DNA from: Bacteroidota bacterium
GTDB taxonomy: Bacteria > Bacteroidota > Bacteroidia > 2-12-FULL-35-15
NCBI GenBank assembly: GCA_025963715.1
Contig: JAOQAG010000004.1
Span: 1 to 64,000, forward strand
Length of the DNA: 64,000 bases
Reading direction: 5' to 3'
The first letter of the stretch is position 1. Every line of letters begins with the position of its first letter. The notes beneath the pieces were generated by a model, which was given only the letters and a program-made list of their open reading frames with translations, did no database searches and was not told the DNA's origin. Position numbers and translations under genes: made by a program. Below are positions 25,806-34,082 of the stretch, piece after piece.

Positions 25806-26399
25806 TTAATTGGCTCCTGCCAGTTTTAATAAGTGTGTGTGAATCTGCAAGATCTGCGGAATGACCAGTTCCTGCTCATCGTTCAGCACGGTATAATCCG
25901 AGCGTTTTATTTTTTCTTCATCATTCATTTGATTCACCATCCGCTCTTCCACCTGCTGTTCCGAAATACGATCGCGCTGCAAAATTCGCTTTATTTTCAA
26001 GGTTTTGGGCGCCGTTACCGTGATGATCTTTTCAACTTGCTTGTAAGCGCCGCTTTCAAATAAAATTGCCGCTTCCTTTAAAACATAACGTGCGTTTTTA
26101 TATGCTGCACACCAGGTTTCAAAATGCCGGGCAACAGCAGGGTGCACAATGCTATTCAATTGTTCCAGTTTTTGTTTGTCCTTAAAAACCACATCCGCCA
26201 GTTTTTTACGGTCGATCCGCCCGTCTTCCGTCAACACATCGCCCGCTATCGCTGCAATTTGGCGGATCACCTCTGTTTCTTCCAAAACGTTTTTTGCAGC
26301 AGCATCCGACGAATATACCGGGATACCCAGCAATGCAAACACACTGCAAACAGTGCTTTTGCCGCTTCCTATACCGCCGGTAATGCCAACTTTGATCAT
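25806..26399 (-). CDS. coaE: Dephospho-CoA kinase
   Basis: This is the final enzyme of coenzyme A synthesis, phosphorylating the 3'-hydroxyl of dephospho-CoA with ATP. The P-loop GGIGSGKST lies at about 8-16; the CoA-binding/LID features YSSDAAAKNVLEE, IDRKKLADVVF, HPAV and RDRISEQQVEERMVNQM are typical. The 197-residue length is normal. Its start overlaps the YbbR-gene stop by one base (TAATG), so the two are translated together. Confidence 0.95.
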   Translation of the reverse strand: MIKVGITGGIGSGKSTVCSVFALLGIPVYSSDAAAKNVLEETEVIRQIAAIAGDVLTEDGRIDRKKLADVVFKDKQKLEQLNSIVHPAVARHFETWCAAYKNARYVLKEAAILFESGAYKQVEKIITVTAPKTLKIKRILQRDRISEQQVEERMVNQMNDEEKIKRSDYTVLNDEQELVIPQILQIHTHLLKLAGAN

Positions 26400-27406
26400 T
26401 ATTTTTTGATGATAAATTCTACTTTCTCCGGGTTTAATTTAATGGAGCGGATGCCTTCCGGAAATGTTTCCAGCACAATTTTTAATTTATTGCTGTTCGG
26501 CTCTGCTTTTTTATAATCAATCACAGCACGGAACTGCGATGCATTGATGTTCTGATAATTATCAAATGCCACATCGTATTTCACCAACACTTTATCCGGA
26601 AAAGATTTCAGCGAATAACCGTTCGGCAGGTTGATCGCTTCGATCGTTAATTCGACACTTGCTTCCGTATATTTTTTCACATGGATCTGCGCTTTTACCT
26701 GCGAAAAATTGGTTTCCATATAACCGGCATTCTGACTTTTAGCAATGTCCAGCACCAGCGTGCGCGATTCATTCAGATTTTTGATCGTTACCGGAACAGT
26801 TTCTACAAAATTAATTTTCTCTAATACGTCGGCAGCACCCGAAACCTGTATATGATCAGGGATCAGGCGGATAGAATCCGATTGCTGGTACTGGCTGTCC
26901 ACCGTTAAATTAATATTGGCTTTTACCGGTACGCGTTTGCTTACTTTGCGGTTGAAGTTTAAAAAGATCGTATCGGGCATAATGCGCTGCACTTTAATGC
27001 GCGACGAAAACTGCTCCGTCATTTTATTGATGCGGGAATTGGTTAGCAAATAAAAATAATTTTTGGTTGCCATTGGCCTGCTGTCTTCCAGGTCGACATA
27101 CACCGTTTGTGCTTTTTTGAACTTGTACGCCAGCAGAAAAAATCCTTTCGCCCTGATCTCGATATCGATCTCTTTCGGCAGTAAATTGGAGATCACCCGG
27201 TCCTTCGGCGTGTTCATATATTCCACAGGATAACTCACAATAATATTGTATTCTTTCGACAACATCATCATCAGCCAAAAGAACATCGACACGAGCACGC
27301 AGACCAAAAACGTGATCACACGCCGGTTCAAACGGATCGGTTCCTTAAAAATGTTATCCTGACGGTCTTTTGACAAACAAAAAAGTGTTAATGATTGATA
27401 TTTCAA
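26399..27406 (-). CDS. YbbR-domain membrane-anchored protein
   Basis: An N-terminal cytoplasmic stretch is followed by one transmembrane helix (about 31-50, VITFLVCVLVSMFFWLMMML) and three to four YbbR-like beta domains in the periplasm (IEIRAKGFFLLAYKFKKAQT, VPVKANINLTVDSQYQQSDS, ASVELTIEAINLPNGYSL). Firmicutes YbbR (CdaR) regulates the c-di-AMP cyclase; here no cyclase is adjacent and the role is open. The gene sits in the conserved nusB - DUF1573 - yajC - ybbR - coaE series. Confidence 0.87.
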   Translation of the reverse strand: MKYQSLTLFCLSKDRQDNIFKEPIRLNRRVITFLVCVLVSMFFWLMMMLSKEYNIIVSYPVEYMNTPKDRVISNLLPKEIDIEIRAKGFFLLAYKFKKAQTVYVDLEDSRPMATKNYFYLLTNSRINKMTEQFSSRIKVQRIMPDTIFLNFNRKVSKRVPVKANINLTVDSQYQQSDSIRLIPDHIQVSGAADVLEKINFVETVPVTIKNLNESRTLVLDIAKSQNAGYMETNFSQVKAQIHVKKYTEASVELTIEAINLPNGYSLKSFPDKVLVKYDVAFDNYQNINASQFRAVIDYKKAEPNSNKLKIVLETFPEGIRSIKLNPEKVEFIIKK

Positions 27407-27612
27407 ATTTACTAAAACTTCAGGCCAAAACAGTACTTATTATAGTAAAAATGCTGATCGTTTAAAACAGGCGCAAATTCGTAATATTCGAATGTCTATT
27501 AAATAAATCTATAAATTAAAAAAAGCGTTAAGAAATTAATCTTAACGCTTTTATAAATGATAACATATTACATCTCAACGTTTACGCCCCCCCTGTCAGG
27601 GTTTTTTTGTGA
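27407..27612. other. Gap with a terminator and a truncated CCTGTCAGGG arm
   Basis: Positions 27407-27516 show nothing recognisable. A hairpin (27520-27552) follows. The last bases, CCCCTGTCAGGGTTTTTTTG, are a truncated arm of the palindrome seen whole at 8695-8739, joined to the 115-bp element by the same A/T-run linker. Confidence 0.55.
27520..27552 (-). terminator. Terminator-like hairpin upstream of the ybbR gene
   Basis: AAAAGCGTTAAG / CTTAACGCTTTT with an 8-base loop, followed on the minus strand by a T run. It should end transcripts from the yajC side, so ybbR-coaE may have its own promoter. The A-rich left flank makes it possibly bidirectional. Confidence 0.75.
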
Positions 27613-27728
27613 GCAGGCGCGAGTGTCCCACTCGTGCCAAACTATTTTATGGCATCTTGCCATTACTAAAATACATAAGAGCGGGACGCTCTAAAAATAA
27701 AAAGGCACGTTGGGACACTCGCGCCTGC
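27613..27728. repeat. 115-bp inverted-repeat element, copy 2 (reverse orientation)
   Basis: Read on the minus strand it matches the copy at 8568-8682 almost base for base, including both inner hairpins; one arm differs (CACTCGTGCC in place of CAACGTGCC). The two copies lie about 19 kb apart, so duplication appears recent. It carries no coding capacity and lies downstream of yajC. Confidence 0.85.
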
Positions 27729-27774
27729 GAAGTATACAGATTCGTAATATTCGTTTCTGTTCGCTATCCGTAAA
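27729..27774 (-). repeat. Stop-proximal repeat module behind yajC
   Basis: On the minus strand the yajC stop TAA is followed by TTTACGGATAGCGAACAG, AAACGAATATTACGAATCTG. The module ends at the 115-bp element. Confidence 0.7.
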
Positions 27775-28062
27775 TTACATTGTTTTTTGCTCTTCGTTGA
27801 TCAAAGTAGATGCATCCATAGAGATCGCACTTCTTTCGATTTTCAATTTTATGCCACCTTCAACTGAAATAATAAATGTTTTTTCCTGAACATCTACAAT
27901 TTTACCGTGAATCCCGCCGATGGTAATGATCTTGTCACCCACTTTAATGTTTTCACGGAATTTTTTCTGATCTTTTGATTTTTTCAACTGAGGACGGATC
28001 ATGAAAAAATAAAATACTACGATGATTAATACTAAAGGAATAAACTGTCCGAACTGACCCAT
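27775..28062 (-). CDS. yajC: Preprotein translocase accessory subunit YajC
   Basis: A 95-residue single-pass inner-membrane protein with helix FIPLVLIIVVFYFFMIRPQ, the basic KKSKDQKKFRENIKVGDKIIT region and IGGIHGKIVDVQEKTFII, diagnostic of YajC, which associates with SecDF at the Sec translocon. The length is typical. It lies 47 bases downstream of the DUF1573 lipoprotein gene in the conserved Bacteroidota cluster. Confidence 0.95.
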   Translation of the reverse strand: MGQFGQFIPLVLIIVVFYFFMIRPQLKKSKDQKKFRENIKVGDKIITIGGIHGKIVDVQEKTFIISVEGGIKLKIERSAISMDASTLINEEQKTM

Positions 28063-28109
28063 GATTGTTTTTTGTTTTTAATTATTAATTGATATTACTA
28101 TTTTGATTC

Positions 28110-28592
28110 TTATTCTTCTTCCGGAACGATGATCGTGGTGCTGATCGTCAGCACTTTGGTGCTGGGGTTACAATTGGTTACCAGTGTCACCGTTTTTTGC
28201 ACCAGCCCCGATTTTCCTTCACTGTTAAATACCACATCGATCTTAGAAGTTGCGCCTGCTTTTATCGCTACGTGCGGATATGAAGGAACAGTACAGCCGC
28301 AGCTGCCTTGCGCCGAGGAGATCACCAGGTCCGATCCGCCGGTATTTTTAAACATAAAGGAGTACGATACTTTTTCTCCCTGTGTGATCTTTCCGAAATC
28401 GTGTTTGTCTTCCGCAAATGTGATGACCGGTGCGCTTCCCGGTTCTGCCGGTTTGCCCGATGCTGTTGCAGGTACGCTGATCACATCCGTGGAAATAACC
28501 GGTTCCACTTTTTTAGGATCGTCCTGTTTGCAGGAAACAGCAGCCAATAAAGTAATTCCGGCAAGTGCAATTAAAAGCGATTTGATTTTCAT
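28110..28592 (-). CDS. DUF1573 lipoprotein
   Basis: The N-terminus MKIKSLLIALAGITLLAAVSC carries a lipobox with Cys 21. The remaining domain (about 52-155) has the DUF1573 beta-sandwich signature FGKITQGEKVSYSFMFKNTG and SAQGSCGCTVPSYPHVAIKAG, with a CGC motif. Function is unknown, though the family very often sits between nusB and yajC in Bacteroidota, as here. Location: lipid-anchored in the periplasm or outer membrane. Confidence 0.92.
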   Translation of the reverse strand: MKIKSLLIALAGITLLAAVSCKQDDPKKVEPVISTDVISVPATASGKPAEPGSAPVITFAEDKHDFGKITQGEKVSYSFMFKNTGGSDLVISSAQGSCGCTVPSYPHVAIKAGATSKIDVVFNSEGKSGLVQKTVTLVTNCNPSTKVLTISTTIIVPEEE

Positions 28593-28639
28593 TTTTTGTA
28601 TTTATTTAATATTTTTCACGTTTTCCTCAGTGTAAACGT

Positions 28640-29014
28640 TAAACTTATTTCTAATTAACAGATCCCGTGTCAGGCACGGGATGACAGTCATAGAAGATGT
28701 TTATACTCCGAATTAAACACAGCACTCAAACACAGATTCGTAAATTAGTATTTATTTGTAATTCGTAATACACACAGATTCGTAATTTCGTTTTCATTCG
28801 TTATCCGCACCTGACACACCCCTAGCCCCTCTCAAGAGGGGAATTGATCCTGCATCCAATTTAATCAGTACACAGATTTGTAAATTTGTATTGATTTGTA
28901 ATTCGTAACCAACACAGATTCGTAATGTCATCCTGAGCTTGTCGAAGGACGTTCCTGTTCGTTATCCGCACCGTACACAGCAAACTTTAAACTTTTGAAC
29001 TTTAAACTTTGAAC
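28640..29014. repeat. Dense repeat cluster downstream of nusB
   Basis: Reading on the minus strand from the nusB stop: TAA is followed directly by GTTCAAAGTTTAAAGTTC, then a stop-proximal module holding a nested CTTCGACAAGCTCAGGATGA arm (28927-28950), then TACGAATT/ACAAAT modules, then the CCCCTCTTGAGAGGGG palindrome module (about 28815-28865), a second stop-proximal module (about 28770-28810), and a right half of the GTCATCCCG element (28648-28687). No ORF is credible. Confidence 0.8.
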
Positions 29015-29962
29015 TTATTCCATAAGCCCGCGCCCCATTTTATTCAGCATATTATCGCGTTTAAAATCCGCGATCAGCTTATCTAAAATCCCGTTGATAA
29101 ACACTTTACTCTTCGGCGTGCTGTACATTTTCGAGATCTCAATAAACTCGTTCAGCGTTACTTTTACCGGGATGCTGGAGAAATGCAACACTTCCGTGAT
29201 CGCCATCTTCATCAGCAATACATCCATCAGTGCAATCCGGTCCACTTCCCAGTTCTTTGTTTTATCCCCGATCAGTTTTTCATTGTCTGCATTCCGGATC
29301 GCCGTTTGGCGGAACAGATCCTTTACAAACTCTTCATCCTCTTCCCGGTCTTTGTATAGCGGCAGCAACGTAAAATCCGGTGCCGACTCTTCCTTAAATG
29401 ATTCAATTGTTTTTACGATCATCGGGTTCACCACATAAATATCATCGCCCCAATGCAGATTTTTTTCTTCGTACAAATGATTTACCAATTCATAATCCGC
29501 AATAAATTCCTTAAACATTTCCAGGATAAAACTACGGTCGGTTTTGTACGTATCCGTTTCCGCGATCATATATGCCTTGTACTGATCCGATGCTTTAATC
29601 GCATTCAGCATCTTGCGCACCAGCTCAAACTCATTGTTCCAGTTGATCTTACGGTTGTTCATTTCCCTTTTCAGGTGAATGTTCTCCGCCAGCTGTTTAA
29701 TAAAACGGTTCTCGATAAAACGCAGGTTCGGGTTCAATTCCGCATCCGTCGGCAAATGTTTTTCTTTGGCATCTTCCGAAACAGTAGTTGCTACATGGTG
29801 CAATTCCAGGAGCAATGCCAGCTGATAAATGTACAGGTCGTAGATCTTATCGATCCCGTTAAATAAATCACGCTCTCCCCGCGCCAGGTCTTGTGTATCC
29901 GATTGAAAAAATCCATACAACGCCTGCATCACTTTTATTCTTAAATATCTTCTGTTCAACAT
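29015..29962 (-). CDS. nusB: Transcription antitermination protein NusB (long Bacteroidota form)
   Basis: The N-terminus MLNRRYLRIKVMQALYGFFQ is the NusB RNA-binding helix. The C-terminal part (about 185-300) has WEVDRIALMDVLLMKMAITE and IPVKVTLNEFIEISKMYSTP, SKVFINGILDKL, the conserved NusB core. The middle insertion makes it 315 residues instead of about 140, normal for Bacteroidota. NusB works with NusE/S10 at boxA in ribosomal RNA transcription. Upstream, 118 bases of inverted repeats separate it from the leucine dehydrogenase gene. Confidence 0.93.
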   Translation of the reverse strand: MLNRRYLRIKVMQALYGFFQSDTQDLARGERDLFNGIDKIYDLYIYQLALLLELHHVATTVSEDAKEKHLPTDAELNPNLRFIENRFIKQLAENIHLKREMNNRKINWNNEFELVRKMLNAIKASDQYKAYMIAETDTYKTDRSFILEMFKEFIADYELVNHLYEEKNLHWGDDIYVVNPMIVKTIESFKEESAPDFTLLPLYKDREEDEEFVKDLFRQTAIRNADNEKLIGDKTKNWEVDRIALMDVLLMKMAITEVLHFSSIPVKVTLNEFIEISKMYSTPKSKVFINGILDKLIADFKRDNMLNKMGRGLME

Positions 29963-30080
29963 GGTTTATCTACTAAATACTAATCTGTACTAATATACTA
30001 ATCTGCGTTTGCTAAAAAATCCAATTAATACTAATTTACACACAGATTGGTACATTAGTATTAATTGGTATTTGGTAGAT
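29963..30080. repeat. Inverted pair of ATACTAAT modules between leucine dehydrogenase and nusB genes
   Basis: The entire 118-base gap consists of two copies of the module in opposite orientation: TCTACTAAATACTAATCTGT near 29968 and CAGATTGGTACATTAGTATT near 30045. They can fold into one long hairpin in a read-through transcript. The right copy abuts the dehydrogenase stop and the left copy ends five bases before the nusB ATG. Confidence 0.75.
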
Positions 30081-31190
30081 TTAAAATTTCACTTTAATTT
30101 TTCCAATATCTGCAATGCGCTTTTCAGCGATACGGTTTGCAGCCATATATGTTGGAATGTTCTGCTCTTTCGAAATTTTAAAGATGTTCAGTGTCGTGTC
30201 GTAAATTTTCTCTGCATGTGCCAATGCACGTTCGCGGTTATAACCTTCCAGCTCATAAAACACGTTGATGATGCCGCCTGCATTCACAACAAAATCCGGC
30301 GCATATAAAATTCCTTTTTCGATCACCATTTTACCGTGTACATTTTCATCTGCCAGCTGATTGTTGGCTGCACCGCAAATGATCGCACATTTCAAACGGT
30401 TCAATGTATCTGTATTTACGGTTGCTCCCAAAGCACACGGCGCATAAATATCCATGTCCATGTCGTAAATTTTTGCCGCATCCGTGATCACTTCCGCACC
30501 GGTTTCTTTCGCAATCGTTTTCAAACGCTCTTCATTAATATCATAGATAGAAACTTTTGCTCCTTCTTTCACCAAATGTTTCACTAAGCTTTCGCCTACG
30601 TGACCGATTCCCTGTATCACTACTTTTTTACCGGAAAGACTGTCGTTCCCCCACTTTTCTTTTGCAGATGCTTTCATGGAAAGATAAACGCCATACGCCG
30701 TTACCGGAGATGGATCGCCGCTGCCGCCCATATTTTCGGCCAAACCGCTCACAAAATCCGTTTCCATTTTAATGTACTCCATGTCTTTTGTTCCCACTCC
30801 CACATCTTCTGCAGTAATGTATTTCCCGGAAAGGCTGTTCACGAATTTCCCGAAACGGCGCATCAATGCTTCGTTTTTCTGTGTTTTGGAATCGCCGATG
30901 ATCACTGCTTTTCCGCCACCCAAATTTAATCCGGCTACAGCCGATTTATAGGTCATACCGCGCGAAAGACGCAATACATCCGTTAACGCTTCCATTTCGT
31001 TGTTATACGCCCACATGCGTGTTCCGCCAAGGCTTGGGCCCAGGATGGTGTTGTGGATCGCAATAATTGCTTTTAAACCGGTTTCATTATCATTGCAAAA
31101 AACCACTTGTTCGTGGTCGTGCAAGCCCATTTGTGCGATTACCGGATTTTCGGCCAAGGGAGAATTTTTAATATCTTGAACTTGTATCAT
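30081..31190 (-). CDS. Leucine (Glu/Leu/Phe/Val-type) dehydrogenase
   Basis: This NAD-dependent amino-acid dehydrogenase interconverts branched-chain L-amino acids and their 2-oxo acids. Catalytic lysines are Lys 82 (MTYKSAVAGLNL) and Lys 94 (GGGKAVIIGD), and the dinucleotide loop GIGHVG is at 194-199; VNAGGIINV near the end is also typical of leucine dehydrogenase. The 369-residue length fits. A consensus promoter lies 95 bases upstream. Substrate preference cannot be fixed from sequence alone. Confidence 0.92.
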   Translation of the reverse strand: MIQVQDIKNSPLAENPVIAQMGLHDHEQVVFCNDNETGLKAIIAIHNTILGPSLGGTRMWAYNNEMEALTDVLRLSRGMTYKSAVAGLNLGGGKAVIIGDSKTQKNEALMRRFGKFVNSLSGKYITAEDVGVGTKDMEYIKMETDFVSGLAENMGGSGDPSPVTAYGVYLSMKASAKEKWGNDSLSGKKVVIQGIGHVGESLVKHLVKEGAKVSIYDINEERLKTIAKETGAEVITDAAKIYDMDMDIYAPCALGATVNTDTLNRLKCAIICGAANNQLADENVHGKMVIEKGILYAPDFVVNAGGIINVFYELEGYNRERALAHAEKIYDTTLNIFKISKEQNIPTYMAANRIAEKRIADIGKIKVKF

Positions 31191-31291
31191 CGTTATATTG
31201 GTTTTGTGATTTTTTTAGCTGGATTATTTCAGGCTATTCTTTCCTGGTACTCTTTTTAATAATTACTTTTGTACGGATTTGAATTGTGGCG

Positions 31292-31322
31292 CAAAATTAT
31301 AGTTATTTTTCGAGTAGCCAAA
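31292..31322 (-). promoter_or_regulatory. Bacteroidota promoter of the leucine dehydrogenase gene
   Basis: On the minus strand, TTTG (31322-31319), a 19-base spacer and TAATTTTG (31299-31292) match both consensus boxes. The expected start is about 31285, giving a leader of about 95 nt. Confidence 0.75.
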
Positions 31323-31439
31323 ATCATACAGTGTTAAATATTAAATAACGGCATCGGGCAAACCGCCCTGCAAAGCTATTGTATATTCAATATTAAATAA
31401 TAGCAGACACAGAAAACACAAAGAATTCAGAAATTCGTT

Positions 31440-31462
31440 GTCACCCTGAGCTTGTCGAAGGG
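31440..31462. repeat. CTGAGCTTGTCGAAG arm just upstream of the ABC exporter
   Basis: GTCACCCTGAGCTTGTCGAA is a single arm of the repeat family. The track ORF starts at a TTG inside it, which is an artefact of the repeat being open in that frame. The region 31323-31439 is AT-rich with no gene. Confidence 0.75.
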
Positions 31463-31493
31463 TTTTATCCATAAAATATCATACAGCACTATC

Positions 31494-33266
31494 GTGAAAT
31501 CATTAAAACACATCAATAAATACTTTTACAAATACCGCTGGCGACTGATCCTCGGCGTTATTTTTGTTTCCATTTCCAACCTTTTTGGCGTGTATACGGT
31601 TACGTACGTGGGTACTGCCATCGATTTTATCAAAAAAGTGATCTCACACCCCAGTCCGTCCGATTATTTTTACTACCACATGCGCATGTTTGCCTTTACC
31701 ATAGTTGGATATGCCATTTTAAGCGGATTTTTCCTGTTCCTCACCCGACAAACGCTCATTGTCATGTCGCGCTTTATTGAGTACGACCTCAAAAATGAAA
31801 TTTACGAGCATTACCAGAAGCTGGACAATGCTTTTTACAAACGCAACAATACCGGCGATCTCATGAACCGCATCAGCGAGGATGTAAGCCGTGTGCGGAT
31901 GTACATCGGGCCTGCCATTATGTACATTGTAAATACAGTGATCACTTTTGCGCTTACTATTACGGTGATGCTGGCGATTGATGTAAAACTGACGCTCTAT
32001 GTATTGTCGCCGCTGCCATTCCTGGCGCTGAGCATTTATTACGTGAGCGAGCGCATCAATAAAAAAAGCACCAAAGTGCAGGAAAAGCTTTCCGATATTA
32101 CCACACAGGCGCAGGAAGCTTTTTCGGGGATTCGCGTATTAAAAGCGTACGGACGCGAAAAACAATCGCAGGATCAGTTTGAAAAAGAAAGCGCGGAGTA
32201 TAAAAAACGTACGATGGGACTGGTAAAGATCGAATCGCTTTTTCAACCCTTCATGATCCTGCTGATCGGGCTCAGCAGCATTTTCACCATTTATATTGGC
32301 GGTACGCAGGTAATCCGCGGCGTGATCACGTTTGGAAACATTGCCGTATTTATTGTATTTGTGAACCGTTTAACCTGGCCGATCGCTTCTTTGGGCTGGG
32401 TTACGTCACTGATCCAGCGCGCTGCCGCTTCTCAAAAACGCATCAATCAATTCCTGGAAACAGTACCGGAAATACAAAATAATCAGCCGGAACAAACTCC
32501 TATCCGCGGCCGCATTGAGTTCCGGAATGTGAGTTTTACGTATCCGGATTCGGGAACAGTGGCTTTGCAAAATGTATCGTTTGTGATCGAACCCGGGCAA
32601 TTACTGGCGATCATCGGGAAAACCGGTTCGGGAAAATCAACCATTGCCAGCCTGATCTGCCGTTTGTATGATGCGGATTCCGGCCAGATCCTGATCGATG
32701 GAAAACCAATAGAGGAATTGAATTTAGCGAATTTGCGCGATCAGATCGGCTACGTGCCACAGGAAGTATTTTTATTTTCGGATTCGATCGCCAACAACAT
32801 CGGCTTTAGCATAAATAAGGACAAACAGGACCGCAATGCCATTGAGCAGGCGGCAAAAGATGCGGTGATCTATTCCAACATCATTGAATTCCCTGATAAG
32901 TTTGAAACCATTGTTGGCGAGCGCGGGATCACACTTTCGGGCGGACAAAAACAGCGGGTTTCCATTGCCAGGGCGATCATTAAGGCACCGCACATTTTAC
33001 TTTTTGATGATTGTTTGTCGGCAGTAGATACTGAAACAGAAGAAGAAATTTTAAATAACCTGAAAAAAGTAATGACCGGTAAAACCGCGATCATCATCAG
33101 TCACAGAGTTTCGTCCGTAAAAAATGCAGATACGATCATTGTACTTGACGATGGAAAAGTGATCGAAAGCGGAAAACACAGGGATTTATTAGAGAAACAA
33201 GGCGCTTACAATGAACTGTATAAAATGCAGCTGCTGGAAGCCGAGCAAACCAACGAAACGCCTTAA
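31494..33266 (+). CDS. ABC exporter, fused permease and ATPase (MsbA/MdlB-like)
   Basis: Six transmembrane helices (about residues 15-310) form a type I exporter domain, followed by an ATPase domain: Walker A GKTGSGKST, Q-loop YVPQEVFLFS, signature LSGGQKQR, Walker B ILLFDDCLSAVD, and H-loop ISHRVSS. It probably works as a homodimer exporting lipid or drug-like substrates; the substrate is unknown. The track start (TTG 31452) lies inside an interspersed repeat. The GTG at 31494 (VKSLKHINKYFYKYRW) gives a family-typical N-terminus of about 590 residues and is preferred. Confidence 0.9.
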   Translation: MKSLKHINKYFYKYRWRLILGVIFVSISNLFGVYTVTYVGTAIDFIKKVISHPSPSDYFYYHMRMFAFTIVGYAILSGFFLFLTRQTLIVMSRFIEYDLKNEIYEHYQKLDNAFYKRNNTGDLMNRISEDVSRVRMYIGPAIMYIVNTVITFALTITVMLAIDVKLTLYVLSPLPFLALSIYYVSERINKKSTKVQEKLSDITTQAQEAFSGIRVLKAYGREKQSQDQFEKESAEYKKRTMGLVKIESLFQPFMILLIGLSSIFTIYIGGTQVIRGVITFGNIAVFIVFVNRLTWPIASLGWVTSLIQRAAASQKRINQFLETVPEIQNNQPEQTPIRGRIEFRNVSFTYPDSGTVALQNVSFVIEPGQLLAIIGKTGSGKSTIASLICRLYDADSGQILIDGKPIEELNLANLRDQIGYVPQEVFLFSDSIANNIGFSINKDKQDRNAIEQAAKDAVIYSNIIEFPDKFETIVGERGITLSGGQKQRVSIARAIIKAPHILLFDDCLSAVDTETEEEILNNLKKVMTGKTAIIISHRVSSVKNADTIIVLDDGKVIESGKHRDLLEKQGAYNELYKMQLLEAEQTNETP

Positions 33267-33296
33267 GAGAGCAAGTATAAAAAGTTATTAACAAGC

Positions 33297-33328
33297 CTTG
33301 TTTTAGCGATTTTTTTTGTAAACATTTG
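33297..33328 (+). promoter_or_regulatory. Probable promoter of the DUF3276 gene
   Basis: CTTG (33297-33300), a 20-base spacer and AACATTTG (33321-33328) differ from the consensus at one base in each box. It lies 42 bases before the ATG. Confidence 0.5.
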
Positions 33329-33370
33329 CCAATAGTATAATTTAAAACGATAAACAATACTATTATTACG

Positions 33371-33745
33371 ATGGAAGAAGGATTTGAAAAAAATGGATCA
33401 GACAGAGAAGAAATTTTCTCTAAATCTGTAAGAGCAGGGAAAAGGACTTATTTCTTTGATGTGAAAAGCACCAAAGGGAATGATTACTACCTAACAATTA
33501 CCGAAAGCAAAAAACGCTTCGGCGATGACGGTAAATTCTTTTATGAAAAACACAAATTGTTTTTGTACAAAGAAGATTTCGAAAAATTTGCAGAAGGCCT
33601 GAATGAAGCGGTTGCTCACATCAAATCCATCTCCCCTGTAGTTGAAAACACATCGTACTCTTCTGACCATTCAGAAGAATCTTCTTCTGCCAGCAACAGC
33701 GGCAGCAGTTTTTCGGATGTAAATTTCGAAGACTTAGATAAATAA
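33371..33745 (+). CDS. DUF3276 / PUR-alpha-like nucleic-acid-binding protein
   Basis: This 124-residue cytoplasmic protein has a PUR-type domain (about 12-92: IFSKSVRAGKRTYFFDVKST, DYYLTITESKKRF, HKLFLYKEDFEKFAEGLNEA) and a Ser/Glu-rich acidic tail. Related bacterial PUR proteins bind single-stranded DNA or RNA. A probable promoter and a strong terminator frame it as a single-gene unit, and its small size and acidic tail suggest an abundant regulator. That is inference. Confidence 0.9.
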   Translation: MEEGFEKNGSDREEIFSKSVRAGKRTYFFDVKSTKGNDYYLTITESKKRFGDDGKFFYEKHKLFLYKEDFEKFAEGLNEAVAHIKSISPVVENTSYSSDHSEESSSASNSGSSFSDVNFEDLDK

Positions 33746-33760
33746 GGAAATACAATAGTT

Positions 33761-33798
33761 AAAAATCCCGCTTCGTTTTCGTGGCGGGATTTTTTTAT
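33761..33798 (+). terminator. Rho-independent terminator after the DUF3276 gene
   Basis: The stem AAAAATCCCGC / GCGGGATTTTT has a 12-base loop and ends in a T run, 16 bases after the stop codon. Confidence 0.92.
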
Positions 33799-33799
33799 T

Positions 33800-34082
33800 G
33801 CAAAAAAAGTTCAAAGTTTAAAGTTCAAAAGTTTAAAGTTTTGCTGTACAGATAACGCCCGCCTGAACGATTCGGGCAGGAACAGGAACGAAATTACGAA
33901 TCTGTGTGTCTACTAAATACCAATTTTTACGAATATACTAATTTACGTGTGTGCTGTGGGTGTTAAATCAGAGGCAAATCTCTCTTCGCACTGTCATCCC
34001 GGGCCTGACCCGGGATCTGCCAATTAAGAACGCTTACCGGATATTGAATTTTTTTTATTAATCCTGTACTATATAAATTCTC
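33800..34082. repeat. Repeat cluster between the DUF3276 and lipoprotein genes
   Basis: In plus orientation: TTCAAAGTTTAAAGTTC (33808-33840), stop-proximal module with the CCCGCCTGAACGATTCGGGC palindrome (about 33845-33905), CTACTAAATACCAATTTTTA module (to about 33950), then a left half of the GTCATCCCG element (33991-34020). The final 60 bases are AT-rich leader of the next gene. Confidence 0.75.
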
